This document shows positions 43,414 through 51,895 of a stretch of 64,000 nucleotides of DNA, one piece after another. Below the pieces are notes generated by a model, which saw nothing but the letters and a program-made list of their open reading frames with translations, did not search any database and was not told the origin of the DNA. Each line of letters opens with the position of its first letter. The first letter of the stretch is position 1. Position numbers and translations under genes: made by a program. The stretch covers positions 1 to 64,000 of the forward strand of contig DATLSM010000014.1 of assembly GCA_035534175.1 (NCBI GenBank), written 5' to 3'. The stretch is from DATLSM01 sp035534175. GTDB lineage: Bacteria > Actinomycetota > Thermoleophilia > Solirubrobacterales > 70-9.

Positions 43414-43893
43414 GTGAGCGCAAACGATTGGCCACAGGAGCCCGCTGAGCGGGTCAGAGAGCTGGTTGAGGGGGTTCTCGATGAGCTCGATCTCGACGGT
43501 GAGGTCGAGGTCAGCGAGGAGGAGGAGCGGATCGCGGCGGTAGTCGTCGGAGATGACGACTACGGGCTGCTGATCGGCAAACGGGGGCAGACGATCGACG
43601 CGCTTCAGTTGCTCTGCTATCAGGCCGCCTTCCGCGGAATTCGAGAGCGCAAAAGAGTGGTCGTGGACGCCGCGGGCTACCGCGAGCGGCGGCGGGAGGC
43701 GCTGGTCACCCGCGCTGACCGGGCCGCCGAACAGGCCCTCAGCGCCAACGGCTCGGTGGAGATGGACCCGATGAGCGCGCAGGAACGCCGCGTCGTCCAC
43801 GAGCACCTCAAAGAGCGCTCCGGCATCGAGACCTTCAGCGAAGGCGACGAGCCGCAGCGGCGGGTCGTCGTGGCTCCGCTTGTGTCTGAGTGA
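43414..43893 (+). CDS. KhpB/Jag RNA-binding protein (KH-R3H)
   Basis: Single-stranded RNA-binding protein of the Jag/KhpB family, about 159 residues from a GTG. The KH domain shows the GLLIGKRGQTIDALQ loop, and the C-terminal R3H domain has RRVVHEHLKERSGIETFSEG. The Jag_N domain common in Firmicutes is missing; an acidic N-terminus takes its place. Position directly after yidC is conserved across Gram-positive bacteria. An upstream frame overlapping yidC exists but shows no homology. Confidence 0.9.
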   Translation: MSANDWPQEPAERVRELVEGVLDELDLDGEVEVSEEEERIAAVVVGDDDYGLLIGKRGQTIDALQLLCYQAAFRGIRERKRVVVDAAGYRERRREALVTRADRAAEQALSANGSVEMDPMSAQERRVVHEHLKERSGIETFSEGDEPQRRVVVAPLVSE

Positions 43894-43955
43894 GGGAGCG
43901 TCACGGTAGGGATTCCACCCGGCTCTATTCGAGTTAGGTCGGTGGTTGGAGAACT

Positions 43956-44663
43956 ATGTCCGGCGGCGAAAAAGCACGAGACGATCGATCCCCAGCGGGA
44001 CCCTGCCTCAGCCCAGCCCAGCGGCAGACGTTCGAGCTGATACTCAGGCTGCTGGCGCGGGAGAGAGCTTCGGTCAGCTCGGTGACCGATGACCGGGCCT
44101 GGAAGGTCCATGTAGCCGACAGCCTCACCGGCCTCGAGTTCACCCAGCTTCGCGATGCAGCCAGAATTGCTGACGTTGGCTCTGGGGCTGGGTTCCCGGG
44201 CCTGATCCTGGCCGTTGCCCTGCCTCAAGGCCGGGTCGACCTGATCGAGGCCGTCGGCCGCAAGTGCGAGTTCATTCAAGGCGCGGTTGATGCTGGGGCG
44301 ATCTCCAACGCCCGGGTGATCAACGCGCGCTCAGAGGAATGGGCGCGCGGCGAGGGGCGGGAGGCATACGAGGCTGTGACCGCCCGAGCCGTGGGCCGCC
44401 TCTCCACCCTCGCCGAGCTTGCATCGCCGCTCCTGAGCGAGGATGGAGTGCTGGTGGCATGGAAGGGAAGGCGCGACGAGGAGGAGGAGGCCCAGCTCGC
44501 CCGCGCCGCCCCGCAGCTCGGAATGCACCCCGAGGGGGTCCTCTCGGTGGGACCCTATGCGGGCAGCAGGCACCGCCATCTCCACCTGATCCGCAAGCGG
44601 GGCGATACCCCCGCCGACCTTCCCCGCCGGCCGGGCATGGCGAAGAAGCGCCCCCGCGGCTGA
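43956..44663 (+). CDS. rsmG: 16S rRNA (guanine527-N7)-methyltransferase
   Basis: SAM-dependent N7 methylation of G527 in 16S rRNA; loss gives low-level streptomycin resistance in other bacteria. The 235-residue protein has the SAM loop IADVGSGAGFPGLILAVALP, the conserved HVADSLTGLE upstream, RVINARSEEW and the later AVTARAVGRLSTLAELASPLL. GGAG lies 5 nt before the ATG. It ends 37 bp before parA. Confidence 0.95.
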   Translation: MSGGEKARDDRSPAGPCLSPAQRQTFELILRLLARERASVSSVTDDRAWKVHVADSLTGLEFTQLRDAARIADVGSGAGFPGLILAVALPQGRVDLIEAVGRKCEFIQGAVDAGAISNARVINARSEEWARGEGREAYEAVTARAVGRLSTLAELASPLLSEDGVLVAWKGRRDEEEEAQLARAAPQLGMHPEGVLSVGPYAGSRHRHLHLIRKRGDTPADLPRRPGMAKKRPRG

Positions 44664-44688
44664 AGAACCGCCCCGCCCCGCCCCCAAA

Positions 44689-44694
44689 TAGTCT
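44689..44694 (+). promoter_or_regulatory. Putative -10 box (TAGTCT) of leaderless parA
   Basis: TAGTCT ends 6 nt before the parA ATG in an otherwise C-rich gap with no Shine-Dalgarno. Confidence 0.45.
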
Positions 44695-44700
44695 GGCGCC

Positions 44701-45459
44701 ATGGGCCTCGTCTACGCAGTCGCGAACCAGAAGGGCGGTGTTGGCAAGACGACCACCTCGGTCAACCTCGCAGCCTGCCTGGCCGGCGCAGGGTCACAGA
44801 CCTTGCTGGTCGACCTGGATCCCCAGTGCAATGCCACCGTTGCCCTGGGTCACGACCGCGACCGCCACCCGTCTTCATACGATTGCCTGACCGCAGACAT
44901 CTCGCTGGCAGAGGCGGCGCGCCCGGCGGGCCCCGACAACCTCTGGTTGGTGGGGGCCAACCGCGACCTGGCGGGCGCTGCGGTTGAGCTGCCGCGGATC
45001 GAGGGCTCTGAGACACGCCTGCGTGAACGTCTGGGGCCGATCCGCGAGCGCTTCGCGGTGACTCTGCTCGACTGCCCGCCGTCGCTGGGCCCGGTCAGCA
45101 TCAACGCCCTGGTCGCAGCCGACCGTGTGATCGTGCCGGTCCAGGCCGAGTATCTGGCCCTGGAGGGCCTGGTCCAGTTCCTCGAGACCCTAAACCTGAT
45201 CCGGCGCGAGCTGAACCCGGCACTGGAGGTGTCGGGGCTGTTGGTCACCATGCACGACGAGCGCACGCGCCTCGCTCAGGACGTCGAGCGCGAACTGCGC
45301 CTGCACTTCCCTGGAATGGTCTTCGAGACGGTGATACCCCGCAGCGTCCGTTTAGCCGAGGCCCCCAGTTATGGTCTGCCCGTGACCGAGCACTCTCCTC
45401 ACTCGCGCGGGGCGGACGCCTACCGCGCGCTGGCAAGGGAGCTCAGGGGACGTGGCTAG
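44701..45459 (+). CDS. parA: Chromosome partitioning ATPase ParA (Soj)
   Basis: Deviant Walker ATPase that drives origin segregation with ParB. 252 residues: NQKGGVGKTTTSVNLAACLA at the very N-terminus, DLDPQCNATVALG (Walker A prime neighbourhood), DCPPSLGPVSINAL and the C-terminal TVIPRSVRLAEAPSYGLP segment. It overlaps parB by 8 bp. No N-terminal HTH, as usual for chromosomal ParA. Confidence 0.97.
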   Translation: MGLVYAVANQKGGVGKTTTSVNLAACLAGAGSQTLLVDLDPQCNATVALGHDRDRHPSSYDCLTADISLAEAARPAGPDNLWLVGANRDLAGAAVELPRIEGSETRLRERLGPIRERFAVTLLDCPPSLGPVSINALVAADRVIVPVQAEYLALEGLVQFLETLNLIRRELNPALEVSGLLVTMHDERTRLAQDVERELRLHFPGMVFETVIPRSVRLAEAPSYGLPVTEHSPHSRGADAYRALARELRGRG

Positions 45460-46324
45460 CGGCACCAGGCGGGGGATTGGACGGGGCCTCGCGGCGATTC
45501 TCCCGGAGACCGCCACGGATGGGGCCGGGGAGTTGTTGGAGCTTCCAATCCGCTTGATTAAGCCAAATCCGCGGCAGCCACGGACTAAGTTTGATCCCCA
45601 GACCCTGGCCGCCCTGGCCGCCTCCATTGAAGCCAGCGGTGTAGTCCAGGCGTTGCTCGTTCGCCCTCTCCACGACGGTAGCTATGAGCTGGTCGCTGGC
45701 GAGCGGCGCTGGCGAGCGGCGCAACAGGCGGGGCTGGAAAAGGTGCCGGCTGTGGTCCGCGATCAGGCGGAGGCGGAGCGATTGCAGGCGGCTCTGATTG
45801 AGAACATGGTCCGCGAGGACCTCAATCCGGTCGATGAGGCCCGGGCCTGCGCCTCCCTGGTCGAGGAGCTCGGCCTCTCGCGGGAGGAGCTAGCGCGTCG
45901 CGTTGGTCGCAGCCGTCCCGCTGTCTCCAACCTGATCCGCCTGCTGGACCTCCCCGACGACGCGCTCGCCCTGTTGGAGTCCGGAGAGCTGAGCGAGGGC
46001 CACGGCCGCGCGCTCCTTGGCGCAGAAGGCAATGACGTCCGCCGACGCCTGGCCCGCGACGCCGCCCGCGGCGAATGGTCGGTGCGCGAAACGGAGAAAA
46101 GGGTCAGGCTGGCTGGCCAACCAAAATCCAAGAGTGGTTCTCAACGCAAGCTGGATCCCGAGCGGTCGGCGGCGCTCGCCGAGACCGCCGACCGACTTGA
46201 GTCGGCCTTTGGCCACGAGGTCAAGGTACGGGCGCGGGGGGAGGAGATCGCGGTCGAGATCCGCTTCGAGAACCTCGACGAAGCCCTCGCCTTGGCCCAG
46301 AAGCTCGCCCGCAAGCGCGGCTGA
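45452..46324 (+). CDS. parB: Chromosome partitioning protein ParB (Spo0J)
   Basis: CTP-dependent clamp that loads at parS, 290 residues. The CTP-binding region has NPRQPR, LVAGERRWRAAQQAG (containing the GERRxR motif) and ALIENMVREDLNPVDEA; the HTH is SRPAVSNLIRLLDLPDDAL, followed by the EGHGRALLGAE segment. The lysine-rich linker and C-terminal dimer domain close the gene. Its target site lies about 3 kb upstream in rnpA/yidD. Confidence 0.96.
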   Translation: MASGTRRGIGRGLAAILPETATDGAGELLELPIRLIKPNPRQPRTKFDPQTLAALAASIEASGVVQALLVRPLHDGSYELVAGERRWRAAQQAGLEKVPAVVRDQAEAERLQAALIENMVREDLNPVDEARACASLVEELGLSREELARRVGRSRPAVSNLIRLLDLPDDALALLESGELSEGHGRALLGAEGNDVRRRLARDAARGEWSVRETEKRVRLAGQPKSKSGSQRKLDPERSAALAETADRLESAFGHEVKVRARGEEIAVEIRFENLDEALALAQKLARKRG

Positions 46325-46343
46325 GGGGCGCTCGCCGCAGGTG

Positions 46344-46553
46344 ATGCTCAATCACCAGGCCAACGTGATTGACGACTTGGTCGGCGAGCCGGTGTTACCC
46401 GCTCCCGCGCAGATCTGACGAGCCCGCGACGCTGTATGGGAGCTGGAGCGCAAGGAACTGGACAAACCCATGGCGGAACTCTTTGAGAGCCCGCCCGTCG
46501 GCGCAGAGGGCGCGAACCTCGCCGCCACCATCTTCCACAGTCCCGACTGGTGA
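46344..46553 (+). pseudogene. Short ORF broken by an internal TGA
   Basis: An ATG frame of 69 codons, one of which (at 46416) is TGA. The two parts read MLNHQANVIDDLVGEPVLPAPAQI and then RARDAVWELERKELDKPMAELF to a final SPDW. The composition looks protein-like, more than the other five frames. I do not recognise a family. It follows parB by 19 bp and is separated from the ATPase by repeats, so it may be a remnant of whatever brought the accessory segment in, or a gene with an unusual stop. Confidence 0.35.
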
Positions 46554-46639
46554 CCGTTCGCTGACGCCCTACTTTTGACGTCGGCATTGACTCAGTTCGC
46601 GCAGCCGGCGTGATTGCGATGTAGCTCCAGCCCTGGCCG

Positions 46640-46738
46640 TTGCCCTTGTTCTGTGCAGATCCATTGGCAATTTTGCCCTTGTTCTGTTCCGGCGATAACC
46701 TGATTTTGCCCAGGATCTGTGCAGCTATCTCTGCCTAT
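46640..46738. repeat. Three 33-bp tandem direct repeats in front of the AAA+ ATPase gene
   Basis: Units begin TTGCCC at 46640, 46673 and 46706, exactly 33 bp apart. Units 1 and 2 share TTGCCCTTGTTCTGT; units 1 and 3 share TTGCCC and TCTGTGCAG. The block ends 4 bp before a TAATGT -10-like box, so unit 3 would cover the -35 region of the ATPase gene. Spacing of three helical turns places all copies on one face of the DNA, as for cooperatively bound operators or iterons. The segment is lower in GC than neighbours. Confidence 0.75.
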
Positions 46739-46742
46739 CGGC

Positions 46743-46748
46743 TAATGT
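46743..46748 (+). promoter_or_regulatory. Putative -10 box (TAATGT) of the ATPase gene
   Basis: TAATGT directly follows the repeat block and ends 10 nt before the chosen GTG. This would place the third repeat over the -35 region. Confidence 0.35.
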
Positions 46749-46758
46749 GTTCGCAATT

Positions 46759-48183
46759 GTGAGGGACTTCGAGCGTCGCCAGCATCTCCTCGACCGCAAC
46801 CCGTGGTGGCGGGAAGCCGACGGCTGGCAGCAGCGCGACCTCGATCTGCGCGAGGCCAGACTGAACGCACTGACGTCCTACGATCCTCGTCCGCTGGCCG
46901 ACATTCAGCCGGGCTCTCTGTACCTCCTCATGGGACCCCGCAGGGCCGGTAAGAGCGTGGCCATGAAGCGTGCAATCGAGCGGTTGCGCGAGGATCGCGA
47001 CTTTGATCCACGGCGCGTCGTGTTCTGTCCCTGCGAGGGATTGAGCGTCCAAGATCTCCGCCGCATCGTCAAGCTCGCGGAGGATTTGACGCCGGGAATA
47101 GCGCCCGAGATGCGCTACTGGTTTTTCGACGAGATCACCTATGTCAGCGGCTGGGCGGCTGCGCTGAAGCAGCTTCGGGACCAGACGTCGCTACGCAGCG
47201 GCTGCGTCGTTGCCACGGGATCGTCCGGGGCAAAGCTGCGAGAGGCTCAAGGGGACCTGGCTGGTCGCGAGGGCGAGGTTGGCGGCGTGCGCCTGCTCTT
47301 TCCGATGGGCTTCCGCTCCTTCGCGCGCGAGCTCTACCCCGCTCTCGTTATGAACCTTCCGGGCGGACATGTCGCGCTCGACGACCTCCAGTCGGAGGCA
47401 ACACGCCGTCAGCTTGAGCCGCTCGGGGTTCACCTGGATGACATCGCGCTGGCGTGGGAGCGCTACCTGAGCATCGGTGGCTTCCCTCGCGCCGTAGCCG
47501 ACGCACTTGGGCAAGTCGATGTCAAACCCGGCACCGCCAACGGCCTGTGGAATGTCCTTGCCGGCGATGTGCTTCACGTCGGCTCGATGAGCGACCGAGA
47601 CATCAAGGCGCTCCTTCAGCGCTTGGTGGTCGGCATCGGCTCACCGCTGAACGTTGCGCACGTCGCAACATCGCTGAACATCGGTGCGCCCAATACCGTG
47701 GACAGTCGCATCGACAGACTCTGCGCCGCCTTCTACGCGTGGCGGGCCGCTACGACGCACGACGGCACGAATGTCGCACATGCAGCACAGAGCAAGCTCT
47801 ACTTCACCGACCCACTGATCGCCAGGTTGCCATCTCTGCGCGACGGTTCCCTCGCCGTCCCTGACGTCACCTATCTATCCGAGCAGCAACTTGGGGTCTG
47901 TCTTCTCCGCAACATCGCACGCGCCGATGATCTCGCTGTTCTCGATGAGACAAGCGTTCTCGTGCAGCGCAATCCCAACACGGGCTCGGAGATCGACTTC
48001 GCAGGCCCGCTGTTGCAGACGCCAATCGAGTCCAAATACGTCAGCCAAAAGTGGCGCAAGGAACGCAAGGCGCTTGACGAGCACTACGGTCGCGGCATTA
48101 TTGCTACACGCGACATCCTCGACCTCAGCGACCACATCTGGGCTGTGCCCACCGGGCTGCTCGCCTGGATCATCGAACCGTAG
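46759..48183 (+). CDS. AAA+ ATPase with C-terminal nuclease-like fold (DUF4143 type)
   Basis: About 474 residues, an accessory protein of unknown function. The N-terminal ATPase part has Walker A GPRRAGKSVAMKRAI, Walker B YWFFDEITYV and a sensor-like VVATGSSGAKLRE. A middle winged-helix region follows (NVAHVATSLNIGAPNTVDSRI). The C-terminus contains SEIDFAGPLLQTPIESKYVSQKW, an E..D..ExK arrangement as in PD-(D/E)XK nuclease folds common to ATPase-DUF4143 proteins. Codon choice is less GC-biased than that of flanking genes. An in-frame GTG four codons earlier is a possible start. It stands alone between parB and a tRNA gene. Confidence 0.8.
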   Translation: MRDFERRQHLLDRNPWWREADGWQQRDLDLREARLNALTSYDPRPLADIQPGSLYLLMGPRRAGKSVAMKRAIERLREDRDFDPRRVVFCPCEGLSVQDLRRIVKLAEDLTPGIAPEMRYWFFDEITYVSGWAAALKQLRDQTSLRSGCVVATGSSGAKLREAQGDLAGREGEVGGVRLLFPMGFRSFARELYPALVMNLPGGHVALDDLQSEATRRQLEPLGVHLDDIALAWERYLSIGGFPRAVADALGQVDVKPGTANGLWNVLAGDVLHVGSMSDRDIKALLQRLVVGIGSPLNVAHVATSLNIGAPNTVDSRIDRLCAAFYAWRAATTHDGTNVAHAAQSKLYFTDPLIARLPSLRDGSLAVPDVTYLSEQQLGVCLLRNIARADDLAVLDETSVLVQRNPNTGSEIDFAGPLLQTPIESKYVSQKWRKERKALDEHYGRGIIATRDILDLSDHIWAVPTGLLAWIIEP

Positions 48184-48443
48184 CCGCTGGGCAGCAAGGC
48201 ACCGTAGGTAGGGGCCTCCTAGAGATCGAGGGAGCGGTTCAGACGAAGCCCCCAAGCGTGCGAGCAGCGCACTTCTCTCGGTTCGGCAACTTGTGATCGC
48301 ATGGCCGGTGTAGCGGCGCTAGGTCGATACGATGGCGCGGCGATGCAGCGCGTATTTCCCAGCTACATTTCGAGCTCGCTGTGCCATTGAGCGTAGTGAG
48401 CTAAACCGAATACCGCTGAGAGATACGCATTGCAGAGCCAAAA

Positions 48444-48517
<74 letters not shown>

Positions 48518-48520
48518 CTC

Positions 48521-49015
48521 GTGCAGCAGATGCAGATCTACGGCGTCAGCTTCGACATGGTCGGCAAGCAGCCGATCGTCTTGCTGAAGACTGTCGAGGG
48601 GAACAAGTTCCTTCCGATCTGGATCGGCCACCCGGAGGCGGCGGCGATACTGATGAAGTTGCAGGGCGCGGCGACCCCTCGACCCATGACCCACGACCTG
48701 CTCTCCGACGTGCTCGACCAGCTGGAGGCCAAGTGCGAGCGGGTCTCAGTCACCGAGCTGCGCGACAACACCTTCTACGCTTCGATCACGGTCTCGGTCA
48801 ACGGCTCGGAGTTGGAGATCGACTCCCGTCCCTCCGACGCCCTGGCTCTCGCGGTCCGCGTCTCGGCGCCGATCTTTGCCGCCGAGGAGGTGATTGAGGA
48901 GTCCGCGATCGAGTTCGAACACGAGGTCGAGGACACCGAGGAAGTCGTCGACAAGTTCAAGGAGTTCCTCGACGAGGTATCGCCCGAGGACTTCGCACAG
49001 GGGGAGGAGCCCTAG
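48521..49015 (+). CDS. Bifunctional nuclease family protein (DUF151)
   Basis: 164-residue DUF151 protein, a family with reported DNase/RNase activity in plants and unknown role in bacteria. The core reads QIYGVSFDMVGKQPIVLLKT, then FLPIWIGHPEAAAILMKLQG, RPMTHDLLSDVLDQL and SRPSDALALAVRVSAPIFA, all hallmarks. The C-terminus is very acidic. GTG start only 3 nt after the tRNA; an ATG three codons later is an alternative. Cotranscription and RNase release from the tRNA are likely. It is convergent with the second ddl (4-bp overlap). Confidence 0.9.
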   Translation: MQQMQIYGVSFDMVGKQPIVLLKTVEGNKFLPIWIGHPEAAAILMKLQGAATPRPMTHDLLSDVLDQLEAKCERVSVTELRDNTFYASITVSVNGSELEIDSRPSDALALAVRVSAPIFAAEEVIEESAIEFEHEVEDTEEVVDKFKEFLDEVSPEDFAQGEEP

Positions 49016-49944
49016 ACAGAGACGGGCTCGAGGGCCAGAGTCAGGATCCGCTCGACCAGCTGCTCGAAGACCATTCCCGCCGCCTCGGCGGCCTGGGGAA
49101 GGAGGCTGGTGTCGGTGAGCCCGGGGGTTGCGTTGACCTCCAGTACCCCTGGGCCGTCGGGCCCCAGCATCAGATCGACCCGGGCGAAGCCGCCGCAGCC
49201 CAGCACGCGATAGGCGCCCAGCGCGGCCTCGGTCACCGCCTCCGCCTCAGCCTCGGTCAGCTCAGCGGGACAGGCGAAGGTGGTCCGGCCGATCTCATAG
49301 CGCGCCTCGAAGTCGTAGCGGTCGCCGTCGGCGGGAATCGCCTCGACCACCGGCAGGGGCTGATCGCCGAGCACGCTCACCGCCAGCTCCCGACCCTCGA
49401 CGTAGCGCTCCACCAGCACCTGGCTGTCGTAGCTGAAGGCCGAAACCAGAGCCTCGGGCACCTCTCGCTCGCTCGCGGCGAACCTCACGCCAAGCGCTGA
49501 GCCGCCGCGGCTTGGCTTGATCACGAGCGGGAAGCCGATCCGCGCCGCGAGCAGGCCAAGGGCGTCGGCGGCGCCCAGCTCGCGAAAGGCCGTCTCGTTG
49601 AAGGAGAACCAGGCCGGGGTTGGCAGGCCGGCCTCGCGCAGGGCGTGCTTGGCCAGCGCCTTGTCCATGCAGCGTGCGCAGGCCGCCACGCCGGGTCCCG
49701 TGAACGGGATGCCCAGGATCTCCAGCAGCTCCTGCGCGGTGCCGTCCTCGCCCCCCGGCCCATGCATGGCGACGAAGGCGACATCGGGACTTTCGCCGAT
49801 CAACCGTTCGGCCAAATCGCCGCCGACGTCGAGTGCCAGCACCTGATGCCCGAGTCTCTCCAGGGCGTCTTCCACCCTCGCGGCGGAGCGCAGCGAGACG
49901 CCGCGCTCCAGCGAGCGGCCTCCCTTGAGGACCGCGACCTTCAT
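49012..49944 (-). CDS. D-alanine--D-alanine ligase (second copy)
   Basis: ATP-grasp ligase, 310 residues. GGRSLERGVSLRSA with the catalytic glutamate, HGPGGEDGTAQELLE, the LVIKPSRGGSALGV nucleotide loop, DRYDFEARYEIG with the omega-loop tyrosine, and VNATPGLTDTSL with the metal-binding asparagine. All catalytic residues appear intact, so it should be active as a D-Ala-D-Ala or close D-amino-acid ligase. It is a clear paralogue of, but distant from, the ddl beside pknB. The start overlaps the preceding aminotransferase gene by 4 bp. Confidence 0.9.
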   Translation of the reverse strand: MKVAVLKGGRSLERGVSLRSAARVEDALERLGHQVLALDVGGDLAERLIGESPDVAFVAMHGPGGEDGTAQELLEILGIPFTGPGVAACARCMDKALAKHALREAGLPTPAWFSFNETAFRELGAADALGLLAARIGFPLVIKPSRGGSALGVRFAASEREVPEALVSAFSYDSQVLVERYVEGRELAVSVLGDQPLPVVEAIPADGDRYDFEARYEIGRTTFACPAELTEAEAEAVTEAALGAYRVLGCGGFARVDLMLGPDGPGVLEVNATPGLTDTSLLPQAAEAAGMVFEQLVERILTLALEPVSV

Positions 49945-51374
49945 CCGCCCGCCCCGCCCGAGGTACGGAACGGAAGCACGTCTCCGCCTCGGGGCGTGCG
50001 CTCCCCGTCTGCACCTGTCGCATCTGAGGGCCGGCTTTTGAACAAATTCTGACCAGGGTTTCGGGTTTCGTCCCCCGCCGCACCTGGGCTGGTGTCCACC
50101 AAGGCGCTGTAAAGAGCGACCTGCTCATCGATGACCCTGCCAATCCTTCTGATCCCCTCGCGGATCTCGCTGTCGCCGACGCCGGAGAAGTTGAGCCGCA
50201 TCGAGCTCCGACCGCGCCCGTCGAGGTATGCGGCTTGGCCTGGCACGAAGGCGACGTCGTCTCCCAGCGCCTTGGCCAGCAGGTCGCTGGTGTCGATGTA
50301 GTCGGGCAGGGTCGCCCAGATGAAAAGACCCCCCTCGGGTTCGGTCCACCTCGCCTGCGCCGGGAAGTGCTCGCGCAGCGCCGCCAGCATCACGTCGCGC
50401 CGCCCGCGGTAGATCTCGACCAGCTCCTCGACGTACTGTCGCCACCGCGCTTCGGCGAAATACTCGCGCACGAAGTACTGGGTCAGGGTCGAGGTGCAGA
50501 GGTCCGACGCCTGCTTGCCGAGCACGATCTTCTCCATCACCGGCGGCGGGGCAACCGCCCAGCCGAGGCGAATGCCGGGCGAGAGGATCTTGGAGAAGGT
50601 GCCGATGTAGACCACGTAATCGCCGCCGTCGAGCTGGTAGAGGGGCGGCAGCGGCTCGCCGCTGTAGCGCAGCAGCCCGTAGGGGTTGTCCTCGACGACC
50701 AGCAGCTCGTGCAGGCGCGCCAGCTCGACCAGCCGTCGCCGACGCTCCAGGGACATCGTCACCCCGGCAGGGTTCTGGAAGTTGGGAACCGAGTAGACGA
50801 ATTTCGGCCGTCGCCCCTCGGCGGCCAGCCGCTCCAGCGCCCGCTCCAAGGCATCGACGCGCAACCCGTCGGAGTCGCACTCGATCTGCAGCACGTCCGC
50901 CTGGTAGCTGCAGAAGACCGGCACCGCACCGGGGTAGGTCGGCGCCTCGCAGATCACCACGTCGCCGGGATCTATCAGCGTCTTGCAGACCAGGTCGATC
51001 GCCTGCTGGCCGCCGGTGGTGACGATCACGTCCTCTGAGTCGGGCAGCATCCCCTCCGCCCCCATCACCTGCAAGATGCAGTCCTTGGTCTCCTCGAAGC
51101 CCTCGGTCGGGCCATACTGGAGCGCCTCCGCCGCCGACTGTTGGGCGATCCGGGTCATCTGCGCGGCGAAGCTCTTCGGCGGGAAGGTCGAGGTGTCGGG
51201 CAGGCCCCCGGCCAGCGAGATGACCTCCGGCCTGGCGGTAACGGCCATCAGGTCGCGCATCGCCGAGGAGCGCATCGCCCCGGTGCGCTCAGCGAAGAGC
51301 CCCGCGTAGCGCTCCAGGTCTCGAGTCCGGGTGTGGGCCCGCCGTCGCTGCGGCGGGCTGGGCGGCTCGCTCAT
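49941..51374 (-). CDS. PLP-dependent class I/II aminotransferase (2-aminoadipate aminotransferase-like)
   Basis: Fold-type I aminotransferase, 477 residues. Visible: RSSAMRDLMAVTARPEVISLAGGLPDTSTF at the substrate-binding N-terminus, TGGQQAIDLVCKTLIDPGD, VPNFQNPAGVTMS and the PLP lysine in GTFSKILSPGIRLGW. These match LysN/ARO8-type transaminases acting on 2-aminoadipate, aromatic or branched amino acids. An extra 50-residue Gly/Pro/Ser-rich tail is odd. The 4-bp coupling to a ddl suggests that the product may feed, or the enzyme may supply, a peptide-ligase step, though that is inference. Confidence 0.85.
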   Translation of the reverse strand: MSEPPSPPQRRRAHTRTRDLERYAGLFAERTGAMRSSAMRDLMAVTARPEVISLAGGLPDTSTFPPKSFAAQMTRIAQQSAAEALQYGPTEGFEETKDCILQVMGAEGMLPDSEDVIVTTGGQQAIDLVCKTLIDPGDVVICEAPTYPGAVPVFCSYQADVLQIECDSDGLRVDALERALERLAAEGRRPKFVYSVPNFQNPAGVTMSLERRRRLVELARLHELLVVEDNPYGLLRYSGEPLPPLYQLDGGDYVVYIGTFSKILSPGIRLGWAVAPPPVMEKIVLGKQASDLCTSTLTQYFVREYFAEARWRQYVEELVEIYRGRRDVMLAALREHFPAQARWTEPEGGLFIWATLPDYIDTSDLLAKALGDDVAFVPGQAAYLDGRGRSSMRLNFSGVGDSEIREGIRRIGRVIDEQVALYSALVDTSPGAAGDETRNPGQNLFKSRPSDATGADGERTPRGGDVLPFRTSGGAGG

Positions 51375-51415
51375 CCCTCCAGTGTGGCGAATCCACGCCA
51401 AAGCGCCAGGGGGGC

Positions 51416-51421
51416 TAGGTT
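51416..51421 (+). promoter_or_regulatory. Putative -10 box (TAGGTT) of the small membrane protein gene
   Basis: TAGGTT lies 8 nt before the ATG, and no ribosome binding site is present. Confidence 0.42.
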
Positions 51422-51429
51422 TTCCCAGC

Positions 51430-51864
51430 ATGAGCTTCCTCTCCGGCATCAGTCTCGAGCTCGGTATCGGCATCGCCGTCGGGATGCTCGCTGGGACCAC
51501 CGGCACCCACGGGTCGGCGCGCGGCAGGATGACCCTTCTCGCCGCGGTGATCGGCCTGGTGGTCGGGGTCGGCCTCGCCGGCGCCGCCAACCTCAGCGGC
51601 CCGATCGGGGCGCTCTTCTGCCTCGCCGGCGCCGCCTTCGCCTGTGTCGTGGTCAGCGATCTGGTCGCCTCGGCGCGAAAGCGCAAGGGCGTTGGCACCG
51701 GTGCGATCGGCTTCCTGATCGCCCTTGCCGCCCTCGTCCTCGTCGGGGTTTCGGTCCTGCTTCCTCTCGCCGCCCTTCCGGTCACCGCTGCTTTGGCCTG
51801 GCTGGCCGTAGCTCGCTCCCGCCGCGCGCGCCGCAAGCACGCGGGTCTGCGCGTCCTGCGCTAG
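51430..51864 (+). CDS. Small four-helix membrane protein
   Basis: 144 residues with four or so hydrophobic helices (ELGIGIAVGMLAG, LLAAVIGLVVGVGLAG, ALFCLAGAAFACVVVSDLVA, and AIGFLIALAALVLVGVSVLLPLAAL) and a basic C-terminus ending RRARRKHAGLRVLR. No family recognised; it is not a DMT-type or DedA protein. Leaderless start. It is followed after 31 bp by the phosphodiesterase gene and might be cotranscribed with it. Confidence 0.7.
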   Translation: MSFLSGISLELGIGIAVGMLAGTTGTHGSARGRMTLLAAVIGLVVGVGLAGAANLSGPIGALFCLAGAAFACVVVSDLVASARKRKGVGTGAIGFLIALAALVLVGVSVLLPLAALPVTAALAWLAVARSRRARRKHAGLRVLR

Positions 51865-51895
51865 CCGCCACCGCGGTCGAGCATCATTGGAGGCC

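Noticed and set aside
46640..46738. CRISPR array
   Set aside because: Repeats are contiguous and only partly conserved, without unique spacers of even length or cas genes.
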